The notes under the pieces: generated by a model | Databases searched by the model: none | Seen by the model: the letters and a program-made list of their open reading frames with translations, nothing else | What the model was told of the DNA's origin: nothing | DNA from: Priestia endophytica DSM 13796 | GTDB lineage: Bacteria; Bacillota; Bacilli; Bacillales; Bacillaceae_H | NCBI RefSeq assembly: GCF_900115845.1 | Contig: NZ_FOXX01000015.1 | Location: 54,084-90,326 of the forward strand | DNA: 36,243 nucleotides | Reading direction: 5' to 3' | Made by a program: the position numbers and the translations under genes | Shown: positions 1 through 8,515 of the stretch, in pieces | How positions within the stretch are numbered: the stretch's first letter is position 1 | Layout: every line of letters starts with the position of its first letter

Positions 1-90
1 GCTTGTTGCTGAGCTTGAGCCTCTTGCTGAGCTTGAGCTTGTTGCTGAGCTTGAGCCTCTTGTTGAGTAGGAGCTTGCTGCTGAACCGGA
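1..90 (-). repeat. Five tandem 18-bp repeats coding a Q/A/E-rich linker
   Basis: Units lie at 1-18, 19-36, 37-54, 55-72 and 73-90. Units 1 and 3 are identical, and units 2 and 4 share a GCCTCTTG start, giving a 36-bp higher-order repeat. On the minus strand each unit codes six residues of type QAQQ[QE]A, forming a flexible linker after the LysM domains. The array may continue beyond the window. Confidence 0.85.
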
Positions 91-467
91 GCTTGTTGTG
101 TAGCTGCCGGAGCGTTAGCTGTGATCGTTAATTGAACTCCTGGATGAATTATATCTGATGTTAAGTTATTTGCGTTTTTTAAGTCTTGAACAGTTACGTT
201 AAATTTTTTGGCGATTCCCCAAAGAGTATCACCTTTTTGAATTGTATATGTTTTCTCCTCAGAAACAGTTAATTTGTCTCCAGGTAAAATTATATTTGAT
301 GTAAGGTGATTCCAATTTTTAATATCTTTTACTGAAACGTTATGTTTTTGAGAAATTCCCCAAAGCGTGTCCCCTTTTTGTACGTCGACCTCTTTCGCAG
401 ATACCTGTGATCCGATTGTTACAGATAGAGCCGTTGCTGTTAAAAGTGAAACCATCTTCTTCTTCAT
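1..467 (-). CDS. LysM-repeat secreted cell-wall protein, YocH-like (5' part only)
   Basis: About 155 N-terminal residues are visible and the gene runs off the left edge. From the chosen ATG there is a Sec signal peptide (MKKK..., cleavage probably after the VSA near residue 24). Two LysM peptidoglycan-binding domains follow at about 27-68 and 73-115, each opening with a QKGDTLWGI motif. A low-complexity Gln/Ala/Glu tail starts near residue 120. Two LysM domains plus a Q/A linker is the layout of B. subtilis YocH, which ends in a 3D (MltA-like) muralytic domain, but NlpC/P60 or other C-termini are possible because that end is not seen. Start choice: AAAGGAG lies 10 nt before this ATG and only 4 nt before an in-frame ATG two codons upstream (473). 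The protein probably acts outside the cell on the wall. Confidence 0.85.
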   Translation of the reverse strand, partial: MKKKMVSLLTATALSVTIGSQVSAKEVDVQKGDTLWGISQKHNVSVKDIKNWNHLTSNIILPGDKLTVSEEKTYTIQKGDTLWGIAKKFNVTVQDLKNANNLTSDIIHPGVQLTITANAPAATQQAPVQQQAPTQQEAQAQQQAQAQQEAQAQQQ

Positions 468-914
468 AAACATATCTCTCCTTTGTTAACTCTGGATTTA
501 TAAGCTAACGAGAGTCATATTAACATAGATATGTTTCAAAAGTATTACAGAGTAATTAGCTCAGTGTTACAATTTAACTACAAGGGTATGTGTTGGAAAA
601 AAAGGAAGGTAACTTTGTTACTATTTAGCGCTCACATCAAGGGTTATACTGCTTTTTCCCTAGATAGAGAGACTTAGAAAAGAAATTTGTTTTTTTAAAA
701 TGAATAGAGCTACTTTTCCATAGGAAAATAGAGTGAGGCCAATTGGGAGAAGGTCTGAGAGGAAAAAAAAGAAAAAATTAGAGAATAAAAGATTCTAGGA
801 AAATAAAGGATTTATTGTAATAATGTTAAAATAGTTGCAACGAATACCTACTTTTGTTACAGAATTATACAATTTAAATAAGAATGATTCCTATAAACTA
901 GAGTGAGGAGAACA
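468..914. other. Intergenic region between the LysM gene and the inhA terminator
   Basis: It holds the LysM promoter region (about 517-582). The remaining 330 bases are AT-rich with no ORF preceded by a ribosome site, and I see no RNA gene in them. Confidence 0.5.
517..582 (-). promoter_or_regulatory. Candidate WalR-box array and promoter of the LysM gene
   Basis: Read on the minus strand, four hexamers sit in exact 11-bp register: TGTAGT (582-577), TGTAAC (571-566), GCTAAT (560-555) and TGTAAT (549-544), each separated by 5 nt. The known WalR (YycF) site is TGTWAH-N5-TGTWAH, so two hexamers fit fully, one has a single mismatch and one is weak. A -10-like TAATAT (522-517) follows with no good -35, as expected for an activator-dependent promoter. 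B. subtilis yocH is a known WalRK target. Binding itself is inferred. Confidence 0.5.
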
Positions 915-960
915 AGTAAAGAAAAAGGCAACCTTAAAAAAGGCTGCCTTTTTCTTTACT
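915..960 (-). terminator. Rho-independent terminator of inhA
   Basis: A perfect 16-bp stem (915-930 with 945-960) rich in A/U at its base gives a U-run on either strand. The inhA stop codon (958-956) lies inside the stem, so the terminator starts within the end of the gene. Confidence 0.85.
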
Positions 961-3310
961 TATGAATCCATACAAGTCCTGCTGAATTATCTTTTGCTTC
1001 ACCCATGACTTCGAATTTTAGACCAAGTTGAGGTAAAATTTTACCTGCATCAGGAATATTTTGATCAATGTATGTTTGGGAATCATCAAAAGCCCTATTT
1101 CCTTTTAAGGAATAGAAGTTATAGTTTCCACGCGTTAAATCATTTAAAGAGAATGGTTTCGTACGATCAAATGAAAAAGCTGCATCTGCGACTTGATAAC
1201 GAGTGCTTTGGCTATACGTTATCTTCCCATCCTTTTTGCCTGCAATAGCTTTTGGATGGGCATCAATTACCCCTAAGAACCCTTCACCAGGATGTTCTCC
1301 TACCCAGTTATCTGTGAAGCTTTCATCGCCATACCAAACGACAAGCCCTGTATTGTACTTCGCATTTCTTGAATGCTCTAGAGCTTTGTCACTTCCAGCA
1401 TAGTTTCTCCATTCTAGATAGTAGTAATGATCTTTTGAAAATGTTCCGTCTGATTGGATAAACCCATCCATTTCTAATTTAGGAGTTCCTTCACTATCAT
1501 CTTTAAATATACTTTTGTCGTCCACAAGTACATTTGCTTCATCTAATGCGAAACCATCTAATGATAAACCACCATCTGTTACATAATTAAATTCAAGATG
1601 TACTTTCTTTCCTATAAAGGGAGTTAGGTTGTAATTTTTATCAATCCATTTTCCTTTTGTAGATTCTGCACGCCCATCTCCATCTGTGTCTTCGTCTCCA
1701 ATTGTATCAATTTCTGTTTTAGTTCCATCATCTGTTACAGCATAAACATGAAGAAAGTCATAATCATATTCAATATCATAGAAGGCTTTGTATTGGAAGC
1801 TTGCCGTTTTTGCATTTGCTAAATCAAATTGTGGCGTCTTTAACGTATGATTTAAATTATCTCCCTTTGTACTATAGTAATATTGTTTGCCAAAAGCAGG
1901 GGAGATTCCTTTTACTTTTTTAGGAGGTAAATTGACTTTTACAATGCCTGGGTTGTTAGATTTTGTCACACTTTGATCTAAAATAGCTCCAACTCCATAC
2001 TTATTAATATCTTCATAGTCTACTGTTGCAATGTTAGCCCAGTTTCCTCCCATTGTTGTTTGGAAAAACTCTTTGTTTTGAGGAGAGAAACTCGTTGGTT
2101 CTGTACCTGCAATCTTTCCATTCCAACTACCACCGCTCATAATAGACCATGAAGCAACAGGTTCTCCTTCTCCGCTATATTGTGTATCATATTCATCTGG
2201 TAATCCTAAATCGTGTCCATATTCATGGGCAAAAACGCCAACTGCTCCATCTTCAGGTTGAATGGTATAATCAAAAGCAGCCATTTCGCCTCCCCAATAA
2301 TCAACATCTGCTTTTGTCCCATCAACAGGGTGGACTCCGTCTAGTGTCCAGCGGTGTGACCAAATCGCGTCATCTCCAAGGGAGCCACCGCCTGCTTCCT
2401 GTCCAGTTCCAGCGTGAATAATCATCAAGTGATCAACAAGCCCGTCTGGTTCATTGGCATTTCCGTCACCATCATAATCGTACAAATCATAGTTATCAAA
2501 ATCTGATAACTCAATTCCAGATTTAACGGCAGCATCTAAAGCATCTTTTACTAGTCCACGGGGACCTTTTGTACCACTTGCGTTATCGTGTCCGCTTGTT
2601 CCATCTGCCCCATAATCAGCAGCATTACCTTGCACAGTCAACCAATCTGATACAGTCCCATCAACAGTATAGCTTCCACCAGATTGTTCTTCATAATACT
2701 GCTTAAATGTTTTAACTTTATCTCCATTAAAGAGCTTGAATTCCTTATCTCCAAACATCAAGTCCTCATAATGTTTTTTATTAAAGTCATCATCATACAT
2801 ATATCCTTCTTCTTGCTCAACATTGTTATGTTTAAAGTCATTATATTCAACAAGAAGGACAAGAACTTTGTCTGTACGTACATCACCATTATATTTTGTT
2901 TGCTTTGCTTTTTTTACGTTTACTCCATTTTTTCCTTTATTAATTTGTTTGTTTGCTTTCTCAAGTTGTTTGGCTAGCTTTTTTTGTTGTTTTTCAACTA
3001 GTTTTTCAGCTTTTTGATTAAAAGCAGCTTTCTGAGGGTGTTCCGTATTTTTTTCTACTCTTTTTTGGTTAATATAATTTTCAACAGCGCGGTCTAATGA
3101 AGAATTTGTGAGGGATTTACTTATTATGCCTTTCTCTTGGAGTTCTTTTGCTAGCCTTTCTTCGGGAATAAGTCCTGGATCAATAGGAGGGGAAGGGTTT
3201 GCTTCCACATTTGTTTGGGCAAAAGTTTGTCCATTGAGAGGAGCAAAGGACAATGTTCCGATTAGGCACATTCCAAGCAATACTTTAGTGAATATTTTTT
3301 TCTTTTTCAA
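956..3310 (-). CDS. inhA: Immune inhibitor A, secreted M6 zinc metalloprotease
   Basis: This extracellular metalloprotease of peptidase family M6 (784 aa; family members are about 780-800) degrades host or environmental proteins. Residues 1-31 are a signal peptide. A propeptide follows, with a Lys/Gln-rich probable coiled coil at about 95-130. The catalytic zinc motif HEYGH is at 362-366, followed by DLGLPDEYD typical of M6. An acidic DYDGDGN calcium-type loop lies near 278-284. The C-terminal half (about 480-784) contains the usual beta-rich domains. Start choice: a TTG at 3310 has AAGGGAG 8 nt upstream and gives a clean signal peptide. A longer reading to an ATG at 3427 adds 39 residues across the promoter and is unlikely. 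The gene is monocistronic. Active-site residues are intact. PlcR-type sites were looked for and not seen. Confidence 0.93.
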   Translation of the reverse strand: MKKKKIFTKVLLGMCLIGTLSFAPLNGQTFAQTNVEANPSPPIDPGLIPEERLAKELQEKGIISKSLTNSSLDRAVENYINQKRVEKNTEHPQKAAFNQKAEKLVEKQQKKLAKQLEKANKQINKGKNGVNVKKAKQTKYNGDVRTDKVLVLLVEYNDFKHNNVEQEEGYMYDDDFNKKHYEDLMFGDKEFKLFNGDKVKTFKQYYEEQSGGSYTVDGTVSDWLTVQGNAADYGADGTSGHDNASGTKGPRGLVKDALDAAVKSGIELSDFDNYDLYDYDGDGNANEPDGLVDHLMIIHAGTGQEAGGGSLGDDAIWSHRWTLDGVHPVDGTKADVDYWGGEMAAFDYTIQPEDGAVGVFAHEYGHDLGLPDEYDTQYSGEGEPVASWSIMSGGSWNGKIAGTEPTSFSPQNKEFFQTTMGGNWANIATVDYEDINKYGVGAILDQSVTKSNNPGIVKVNLPPKKVKGISPAFGKQYYYSTKGDNLNHTLKTPQFDLANAKTASFQYKAFYDIEYDYDFLHVYAVTDDGTKTEIDTIGDEDTDGDGRAESTKGKWIDKNYNLTPFIGKKVHLEFNYVTDGGLSLDGFALDEANVLVDDKSIFKDDSEGTPKLEMDGFIQSDGTFSKDHYYYLEWRNYAGSDKALEHSRNAKYNTGLVVWYGDESFTDNWVGEHPGEGFLGVIDAHPKAIAGKKDGKITYSQSTRYQVADAAFSFDRTKPFSLNDLTRGNYNFYSLKGNRAFDDSQTYIDQNIPDAGKILPQLGLKFEVMGEAKDNSAGLVWIHK

Positions 3311-3359
3311 AACTTCATCTCCCTTAAAAACAAAATTTTCAGAAAATATAGATAAATAT

Positions 3360-3387
3360 ATTTTAATATTTTCAAAAAAATTGTCAA
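3360..3387 (-). promoter_or_regulatory. Sigma-A-type promoter of inhA
   Basis: On the minus strand TTGACA (3387-3382), a 16-bp spacer and TAAAAT (3365-3360) lie about 50 bp upstream of the TTG start. The region is very AT-rich, so a chance match is possible, but the position and the perfect -35 fit. Confidence 0.6.
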
Positions 3388-3870
3388 TATATGTTTTTAC
3401 TGTGGAGGAATTTTGATTGATGATCAAAGATTAAGTAATTAAGTTAATTTAGCTTGAGTGTAGATTTTGAAAGGTGAATAAATATATAGTTTAATGAAAA
3501 CCATCTTGATCGAATTAGCTAAATATAGAAAATGATATTTTTAGAAGGAATGACAGGGAGAATTACGAAGAAGATCCTATTAAACACAATATACATAGCT
3601 AACGTACACTTATTCTCATTGTAACAACTTATTATATAGAGGTTTCTATTCTTTTTGGGATAGGGAGGACAATTTCCTCAATTTGTTATCCTAGTCTTAC
3701 TTTTATTCTTTGTTGTTCGCTTGTTTGATAGAGAATCAAGATGCACGGAATATATGCTTATTTTTGGTGGATTTATTTTCCGGTTATTTATGCTTTCGAA
3801 TATGTTATGGTTGTAATCGTACAGGGGGTCACCTTACTTATTATCTTTAGAAGATACGATAAGGAGGAAA
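3388..3870. other. Intergenic region upstream of the membrane acyltransferase
   Basis: About 480 bases without a convincing gene. Two overlapping frames between 3664 and 3870 encode hydrophobic, membrane-like stretches (one frame ends at a stop near 3813, the other runs from an ATG at 3741 into the acyltransferase start). Neither has a ribosome site and I recognise neither. They may be the remains of a small membrane protein or simply AT-rich DNA. Confidence 0.4.
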
Positions 3871-4992
3871 ATGTACAAAATGAAAAAGCAAAATATACAT
3901 TCTATTTATTTTCTGAGGATATTTGCAATGTTAATGGTTATTCTTGTGCATGTTACAGGAGCCTATGCTTATACACTCCCATCAGGAACAGATGCTTATG
4001 AAAAATACCACTTCATTAATCGGATCATAAGAATTGAAGCAGGGATTTTCATTGTTATCACAGGGATGGTTTTTTTCTACAATTATATTAAACGCCCGCT
4101 TACCTTATCGGTGTTGAAGAATTATTATATTAAGAGAGTGTCGTATATTTTAATTCCTTATCTTGTATGGGCAATTATTTATGAACTTTGTTCCTATTGG
4201 AGTGGTGCGACAACCTTTAATCCAAAAGAAGTCCTTGTTCGTATTGCAACAGGGGAATCATATTATCAACTCCATTTTATTTTTCTAATCGTGCAATTCT
4301 ACCTTATTTTGCCTGTTTTTGTTTATATTGCTCAAAAATGGACATTTTTCCGCAAATATATGTGGGTCTTCGGGATTGCAGTAGAAGTAGGGTATTCCTT
4401 ATTAAATACCGCTTTTCAATTAACAACATTTACTATTTTTGTAGACAGTTTAGCTACGTTTTTACTAGGAGCTTGGCTTGGAGTTTATTATCAAGATCAA
4501 CAAGGAAAAGCATTTCGAAAGTCCAATGTGGTATGGATGATTTGTACATTTGGAATTGGCACAATAACGGTTTTACTTAGCTACTACATGTATACAGCGC
4601 GAACGCTAGATTTACCGGATATTACGTATAAACTTTCTAATTTGACATTTATGGTAGTAGGAAGTTATACAGCATTCCTTGTAGCTGAGATGTTAGCTAA
4701 AAAGTTTTCACAAAAATATATGGATATAGTTAAAAATATTGCTGTTTACTCATTTGGATTTTATTTACTCCATCCACTTGTCCTTGGAGTAGTATCGAAA
4801 ATTATTCCAATAGAAGCAAATATGACTTTCCATTTCAGTATAGTCACAAGATATATTCTAGTAGTCCTGCTTTGTTATATTATTATCTGGGCTGTTCACA
4901 GGTATACTCCTTTTGCCAACCTTGTTTTTGGAAAGCTTCCGAAAAAAGCAGTGTTCCTTTATGAACGCAAATCTTCAGTGGTAAATAGATAG
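3871..4992 (+). CDS. Acyltransferase family 3 membrane protein
   Basis: The protein has 373 residues with about ten hydrophobic segments. Its N-terminus (HSIYFLRIFAMLMVILVHV) has the R-x10-H arrangement typical of the Acyl_transf_3 family (OatA, WecH and others), in which the His is thought to be catalytic. Such proteins transfer acetyl or other acyl groups to cell-surface sugars or lipids, and the substrate here cannot be read from sequence. There is no C-terminal SGNH domain, so it is not a full OatA. AAGGAGG is only 3 nt before the ATG at 3871 and 12 nt before an in-frame ATG at 3880, so either start is possible. It is followed by its own terminator. The next item downstream is a carotenoid desaturase remnant, so it could once have belonged to a pigment-modification locus, but that is speculative. 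A relative lies at 33071-34111. Confidence 0.85.
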   Translation: MYKMKKQNIHSIYFLRIFAMLMVILVHVTGAYAYTLPSGTDAYEKYHFINRIIRIEAGIFIVITGMVFFYNYIKRPLTLSVLKNYYIKRVSYILIPYLVWAIIYELCSYWSGATTFNPKEVLVRIATGESYYQLHFIFLIVQFYLILPVFVYIAQKWTFFRKYMWVFGIAVEVGYSLLNTAFQLTTFTIFVDSLATFLLGAWLGVYYQDQQGKAFRKSNVVWMICTFGIGTITVLLSYYMYTARTLDLPDITYKLSNLTFMVVGSYTAFLVAEMLAKKFSQKYMDIVKNIAVYSFGFYLLHPLVLGVVSKIIPIEANMTFHFSIVTRYILVVLLCYIIIWAVHRYTPFANLVFGKLPKKAVFLYERKSSVVNR

Positions 4993-5026
4993 TTTATAGA
5001 TAGAATGAACATATAATAACTTACCA

Positions 5027-5058
5027 AAAGAGGCTGCATATTCTGTAGCCTTTTTTGA
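5027..5058 (+). terminator. Terminator of the acyltransferase gene
   Basis: An 8-bp stem (AGGCTGCA with TGTAGCCT, one G-U pair) with a 5-nt loop is followed by six T residues, 35 bases after the stop codon. Confidence 0.8.
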
Positions 5059-5141
5059 ATTCTTTATAGAGCAGAGTTTAAGTTGGTTTGTAAAGAGAAA
5101 AAAGATATGATCATAATAGTCTGTATTTTCTGTTTAGTTTA

Positions 5142-5401
5142 ATGTTTATTGAGTGGGAATACTGTTGCACTTCGGAAGATTTGCAGTCTCTTTATGGACC
5201 AAATGGAGGTTCCATTTAGGGAGTTTTGCCTTAGATAAGAATAGAGGGTTTAAAATCCCTTCTAAAAGCTCCCTATACGAAGGGTTTTACGTTGTAGGAG
5301 GCTCTACACACCCAGGTGGAGGAGCTCCCATGGTTGTTTTAGCTGGACAACTTACCGCTGATTTAATTAAAAAAAACGAACTTCAAAAGGCAGCTAAGTA
5401 G
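5142..5401 (+). pseudogene. 3' remnant of a CrtI/CrtN-type carotenoid desaturase
   Basis: Only the C-terminal end of a phytoene/diapophytoene desaturase family gene survives. The frame from 5142 reads EDLQSLYGPNGGSI and stops at TAG 5217. The next frame then continues GSFALDKNRGF and ends with YVVGGSTHPGGGAPMVVLAG, the well known FAD/NAD-binding C-terminal signature of this family. One T lost near 5217 (ATT TAT GGG reduced to ATT TA GGG) explains the frame change. The rest of the roughly 490-codon gene is absent upstream, where the acyltransferase and its terminator lie. No usable start is present (an ATG at 5153 lacks a ribosome site). It is therefore a truncated, frameshifted relic of a carotenoid pathway. 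Confidence 0.8.
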
Positions 5402-5513
5402 AATATAACTTTTTTAAAAAATGCAACCAAAAAGACATATGAAGCGTATAAGGTGATACGGAGAAAATTATGAGGCTTCACATCAATGTAGTCTATATAA
5501 GGAGATGATTCGT

Positions 5514-6293
5514 ATGTCATTTTTTAAGAAAGCCGCTGCAAGTATAGGAATTGGTTCTGCTAAAGTTGATACTGTATTACATTCAACATCATATTCTCAA
5601 GGGGATGAAGTTACAGGTGTTGTCCATGTTACAGGAGGTAATGTTGAGCAATCGATGAGTGACATTGATATTGAAGTTATGACAAAGTATCTTATTGAAG
5701 AGGATGATAAGAAACACTATCGTGAAGTGAAGTTGTTATCTCATCGCGTAACAAATTCTTTCATTATTAAAGCGGGAGAGCAAAAAGATTTTTATTTCTC
5801 CTTCCAGCTTCCTTTAGATACACCTGTTAGCGTACGAAACGTGAGTGTCTGGATTCATACAGACGTTGATATTGAAAAAGGCGTTGATAGCAAAGATAAC
5901 GATTCTATCAAAGTTGTGCCACATAAGTGGATTAACAATGTGATTCAAGCTGTTGAACAAATTGGTTTTCGACTCCACGAAGCAGATTGTGAACATGCTC
6001 CGTATTTTCGACGACGTTTACCTTTTGTTCAAGAATTTGAATTTCGCCCGGTTTCTTCGCAATATAGAGGAAAACTTGATGAGCTTGAACTCGTTTTCCA
6101 ACTCGAAGACCATGGCTTAGAAGTAATCGTTGAGGTAGATCGAAAAGCGAGAGGCATGTTTGGGTGGCTTGAGGAAATGTACAATGACGGGGAGCGTCTC
6201 CTTCGTGTGTATTTTGATAAGACAGAGCTTGAATCGGGACAAAAGCATGTTGAAACAAAGCTCCAAAGTTTAATCAACCAATATGCAGGGTAA
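5514..6293 (+). CDS. spo0M: Sporulation-control protein Spo0M
   Basis: The protein has 259 residues and begins MSFFKKAAASIGIGSAKVDT, which closely matches the start of Spo0M. The N-terminal half (about 1-135) is an arrestin-like beta-sandwich domain. The C-terminal part carries the conserved segment around RRLPFVQEFEFRP. Spo0M is a cytoplasmic protein that modulates sporulation and cell division in Bacillus; its biochemical role is not settled. Start choice: AAGGAG is 9 nt before this ATG. An in-frame ATG three codons earlier overlaps the ribosome site. B. subtilis spo0M is under sigma-H, but I do not see a convincing sigma-H site here. Confidence 0.92.
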   Translation: MSFFKKAAASIGIGSAKVDTVLHSTSYSQGDEVTGVVHVTGGNVEQSMSDIDIEVMTKYLIEEDDKKHYREVKLLSHRVTNSFIIKAGEQKDFYFSFQLPLDTPVSVRNVSVWIHTDVDIEKGVDSKDNDSIKVVPHKWINNVIQAVEQIGFRLHEADCEHAPYFRRRLPFVQEFEFRPVSSQYRGKLDELELVFQLEDHGLEVIVEVDRKARGMFGWLEEMYNDGERLLRVYFDKTELESGQKHVETKLQSLINQYAG

Positions 6294-6344
6294 AAAATGA
6301 TATTGACGAGAGTAAGAACGTAGAAGAGAAAGGATGAAAGTAAC

Positions 6345-7070
6345 GTGACAGAAGGCCAACGACAAGGTGATAATATCTATCAAGTATCAACCTTCAGTGC
6401 TTTACTAGATGGCGTGTTTGAAGGGGAAGTTCCTTTTAGTGTAGTGAAAAAGCACGGAGATTTTGGAATCGGTACATTCAACAAACTAGATGGTGAAATG
6501 TTAGCAGTTGATGGAGAATTTTATCATCTACAAGGAGATGGCACGATTAAAGAAGTAAAAGAAGGTGAGAAAACCCCTTTTGCTGCCGTTACTTTCTTTA
6601 ATCCTTCTTTAACATATCGAATTCAAGAGAATGGAACAATGGAGCATATTGAACAATTTATCTCTAGTATATTACCTAGCGAAAATTTGTTTTATTCTAT
6701 TCGTATTACAGGTTCATTCCGTAGTATGAAGACGCGAACCGTTTCCAAACAGGAGCCCCCATATTCTTCAATGACAGACGTTGTTGAAGAACAGAATGTT
6801 TCTACATTTAAAGATTGCAAAGGAACAATTGTTGGGTTTTACACGCCCCAGTATGTTCAAGGGCTGGCTGTTGCTGGTTATCACCTTCATTTTATTAGTG
6901 AAGATAAACAAGGAGGAGGCCACATCTTTGATTTCGAAATAGAGAGTGGAACGGTTGAAATAGGAGAGCATGCTAATCTTCAGTTTGTACTACCAAAAAC
7001 AAAAGAGTTTTTAGAAGCAGATTTAATGCATGGAAATATGGCAGAAGAAATTGAAAAAACGGAAGGTTGA
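6345..7070 (+). CDS. alsD: Alpha-acetolactate decarboxylase
   Basis: It converts 2-acetolactate to acetoin plus CO2, the second step of the acetoin/butanediol overflow pathway in the cytoplasm. The protein has 241 residues (family about 235-260). The N-terminal stretch IYQVSTFSALLDGVFEGE and the central GDFGIGTFNKLDGEM are family signatures. The metal-binding histidines are visible in GYHLHFI (H180, H182) and GGHIFDF (H193). It starts with GTG, about 10 nt after AAAGGA. It lies 51 bases downstream of spo0M and may be co-transcribed with it. The usual partners alsS and alsR are not in this window, so the enzyme depends on acetolactate synthase encoded elsewhere. No terminator is obvious before the T-box promoter that begins 20 bases later. 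Confidence 0.93.
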   Translation: MTEGQRQGDNIYQVSTFSALLDGVFEGEVPFSVVKKHGDFGIGTFNKLDGEMLAVDGEFYHLQGDGTIKEVKEGEKTPFAAVTFFNPSLTYRIQENGTMEHIEQFISSILPSENLFYSIRITGSFRSMKTRTVSKQEPPYSSMTDVVEEQNVSTFKDCKGTIVGFYTPQYVQGLAVAGYHLHFISEDKQGGGHIFDFEIESGTVEIGEHANLQFVLPKTKEFLEADLMHGNMAEEIEKTEG

Positions 7071-7090
7071 AAATTGTAGAAAAGATCTTC

Positions 7091-7119
7091 TTGACACCGT
7101 CCTTTTTTCTCGGCATAAT
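7091..7119 (+). promoter_or_regulatory. Sigma-A promoter of the proBA T-box transcript
   Basis: TTGACA (7091-7096), a 17-bp spacer and CATAAT (7114-7119) place the transcript start near 7126, just before the T-box leader. Confidence 0.8.
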
Positions 7120-7128
7120 AAAGAAAAA

Positions 7129-7367
7129 TTAGAACGTTGAAGAGGAATAGTAATTAGATTTCCCATGTAAGAGAGCGAGGTTCATCGGCTGCAAAACCTT
7201 GTCATGGAGGAGCTAATGAACCTACCTCAGAGTCTTAGAGGGAAAATCTAAGCGTGTGTACCGGCGTTAACGGAAAAAGTGGAGCATAATAACTTGTGCT
7301 CAAATAAGGTGGTACCGCGGAAAAAGCCCTCTCCGTCCTTTTGTTAGGATGCGAGAGGGCTTTTTTG
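7129..7367 (+). promoter_or_regulatory. T-box leader (proline-responsive) of proBA
   Basis: Classical T-box riboswitch. Stem I begins with GAAGAGGAATAGTAA. The specifier loop has GAA followed by CCT (7221-7223, proline) and the conserved A. Stem III is GAGCA...TGCTC near 7283-7300. The T-box proper AAGGTGGTACCGCGG is at 7306-7320, followed by the terminator. Uncharged tRNA-Pro would pair its anticodon with CCU and its NCCA end with the T-box bulge, favouring the antiterminator. Proline control by T-box is known for B. subtilis proBA. The anticodon in the tRNA-Pro of this window is UGG, which would read CCU only by wobble. Confidence 0.93.
7322..7367 (+). terminator. Conditional terminator of the proBA T-box
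   Basis: A GC-rich stem (AAGCCCTCTC pairing with GAGAGGGCTT) with a long apical loop is followed by six T residues. Its 5' arm directly follows the T-box sequence, so the antiterminator and terminator exclude each other. Confidence 0.9.
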
Positions 7368-7386
7368 TATACGTGGAGGGGAAAAA

Positions 7387-8502
7387 ATGAAGAAACAGCG
7401 TGTTGTTGTAAAGATTGGAAGCAGTTCATTAACAAATACAAGTGGCGGAATTGATAATACAAAATTGCGTGAACATGCAGAATCTATCGCTGCTTTACGT
7501 GCTGAGGGGCATGAAGTTGTATTAATTTCTTCAGGTGCGATCGCAGCAGGGTTTACAGAGCTTGGATATTCTTCAAGACCTGTCACGATCAAAGGAAAGC
7601 AAGCATCAGCAGCTCTGGGGCAAAGTTTTTTAATGAGTGCTTATATTGAAGCTTTCAGTACTTATGGAATAAAACCAGCTCAAATTTTGTTGACTCGCCA
7701 AGATTTTGCTCATCGTGAACGTTATAGCAATGCATATGATACGCTCTCCGAACTTTTAGAGCGCTCTGTTTTACCTATTGTAAATGAAAACGATTCAGTT
7801 TCAATTGAAGAGCTTACATTTGGTGACAATGATATGCTTTCAGCTCTTTTAAGTGGCTTAATTCACGCTGATCGTCTCATTATCCTTACAGATATAAACG
7901 GCCTCTATGATGATAACCCAAATAAAAATCCAGGTGCCAAACGGATTGACTATCTTGAACAGATCACAGAAGAGTTTTTGTCAGTAGCAAGCACTGAAGG
8001 TTCAAAGGTTGGGACAGGGGGAATGAAATCAAAACTTCTTGCTGCAGAAATGGCATTATCTCTTGGTGTACCAACCTTTATTGGAAGTGGTCAAGGACCT
8101 GGGAAGTTGCTTGAGGTTTTGGGAGGAAATGGAGATGGTACGTACGTAGGAGCCAACGTAACGGGCCTTAATACCCGGAAACAGTGGATTGCTTTTCATT
8201 CATCTTTGAAAGGAAAAGTGATGATTGATGAAGGGGCAGAAAGAGCGTTAGTGAAGGACGGGAGAAGTCTTCTTCTTGCAGGAGTTGTTGAGATAGAAGG
8301 TGTTTTTAAAGAAGGAGACGTCATTGAAGTAGAAGGAACAAACGGGATAATTGGTAAAGGAGAGGTGTGTTATTCATCAGAAGAGTTAAATCGTTTAAAA
8401 GGTAAGCGAAGTGATGAAATTGCACATAGCATTGAACGTTCTTCTTATGAAGTGATCCATCGCGATCAATGGGTTGGACAGCATAATCTCTTATTAAGAT
8501 AG
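7387..8502 (+). CDS. proB: Glutamate 5-kinase
   Basis: First step of proline synthesis: ATP-dependent phosphorylation of L-glutamate to gamma-glutamyl phosphate. The protein has 371 residues. The amino-acid-kinase domain (about 1-255) shows [27 protein letters not shown] and the GDNDMLSAL motif. A C-terminal PUA domain (about 275-360) is present, as in most bacterial ProB. GGAGG lies 7 nt before the ATG. It is the first gene of the T-box-controlled proBA operon and 13 bases separate it from proA. Proline feedback of the enzyme is known for the family. The T-box adds control by tRNA charging. Confidence 0.96.
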   Translation: MKKQRVVVKIGSSSLTNTSGGIDNTKLREHAESIAALRAEGHEVVLISSGAIAAGFTELGYSSRPVTIKGKQASAALGQSFLMSAYIEAFSTYGIKPAQILLTRQDFAHRERYSNAYDTLSELLERSVLPIVNENDSVSIEELTFGDNDMLSALLSGLIHADRLIILTDINGLYDDNPNKNPGAKRIDYLEQITEEFLSVASTEGSKVGTGGMKSKLLAAEMALSLGVPTFIGSGQGPGKLLEVLGGNGDGTYVGANVTGLNTRKQWIAFHSSLKGKVMIDEGAERALVKDGRSLLLAGVVEIEGVFKEGDVIEVEGTNGIIGKGEVCYSSEELNRLKGKRSDEIAHSIERSSYEVIHRDQWVGQHNLLLR

Positions 8503-8515
8503 AGGGGGAAAAAAG

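Noticed and set aside
1-90. CRISPR array
   Set aside because: The 18-bp repeats are contiguous without spacers and are in frame within a coding region. No CRISPR array is seen anywhere in the window.
1203-3416. Several plus-strand frames of 64-102 codons opposite inhA
   Set aside because: They are antisense shadows of a clear protease gene, have no ribosome sites and no recognisable protein features.
956-3427. Longer inhA beginning at ATG 3427
   Set aside because: The extra 39 residues would be translated from the promoter region, and a TTG with good ribosome site and signal peptide lies downstream.
3741-4001. 86-codon frame running into the acyltransferase start
   Set aside because: No ribosome site, and the second half is merely the out-of-frame reading of the acyltransferase. 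The first half is discussed as a possible remnant only.
5153-5401. Intact 82-codon gene beginning at ATG 5153
   Set aside because: Its first 20 residues are the wrong-frame reading of a desaturase segment, and there is no ribosome site. It is better explained as part of a frameshifted pseudogene.
5932-6277. Minus-strand frames opposite spo0M
   Set aside because: Overlapping each other and the coding strand of a conserved gene, with low-complexity translations.
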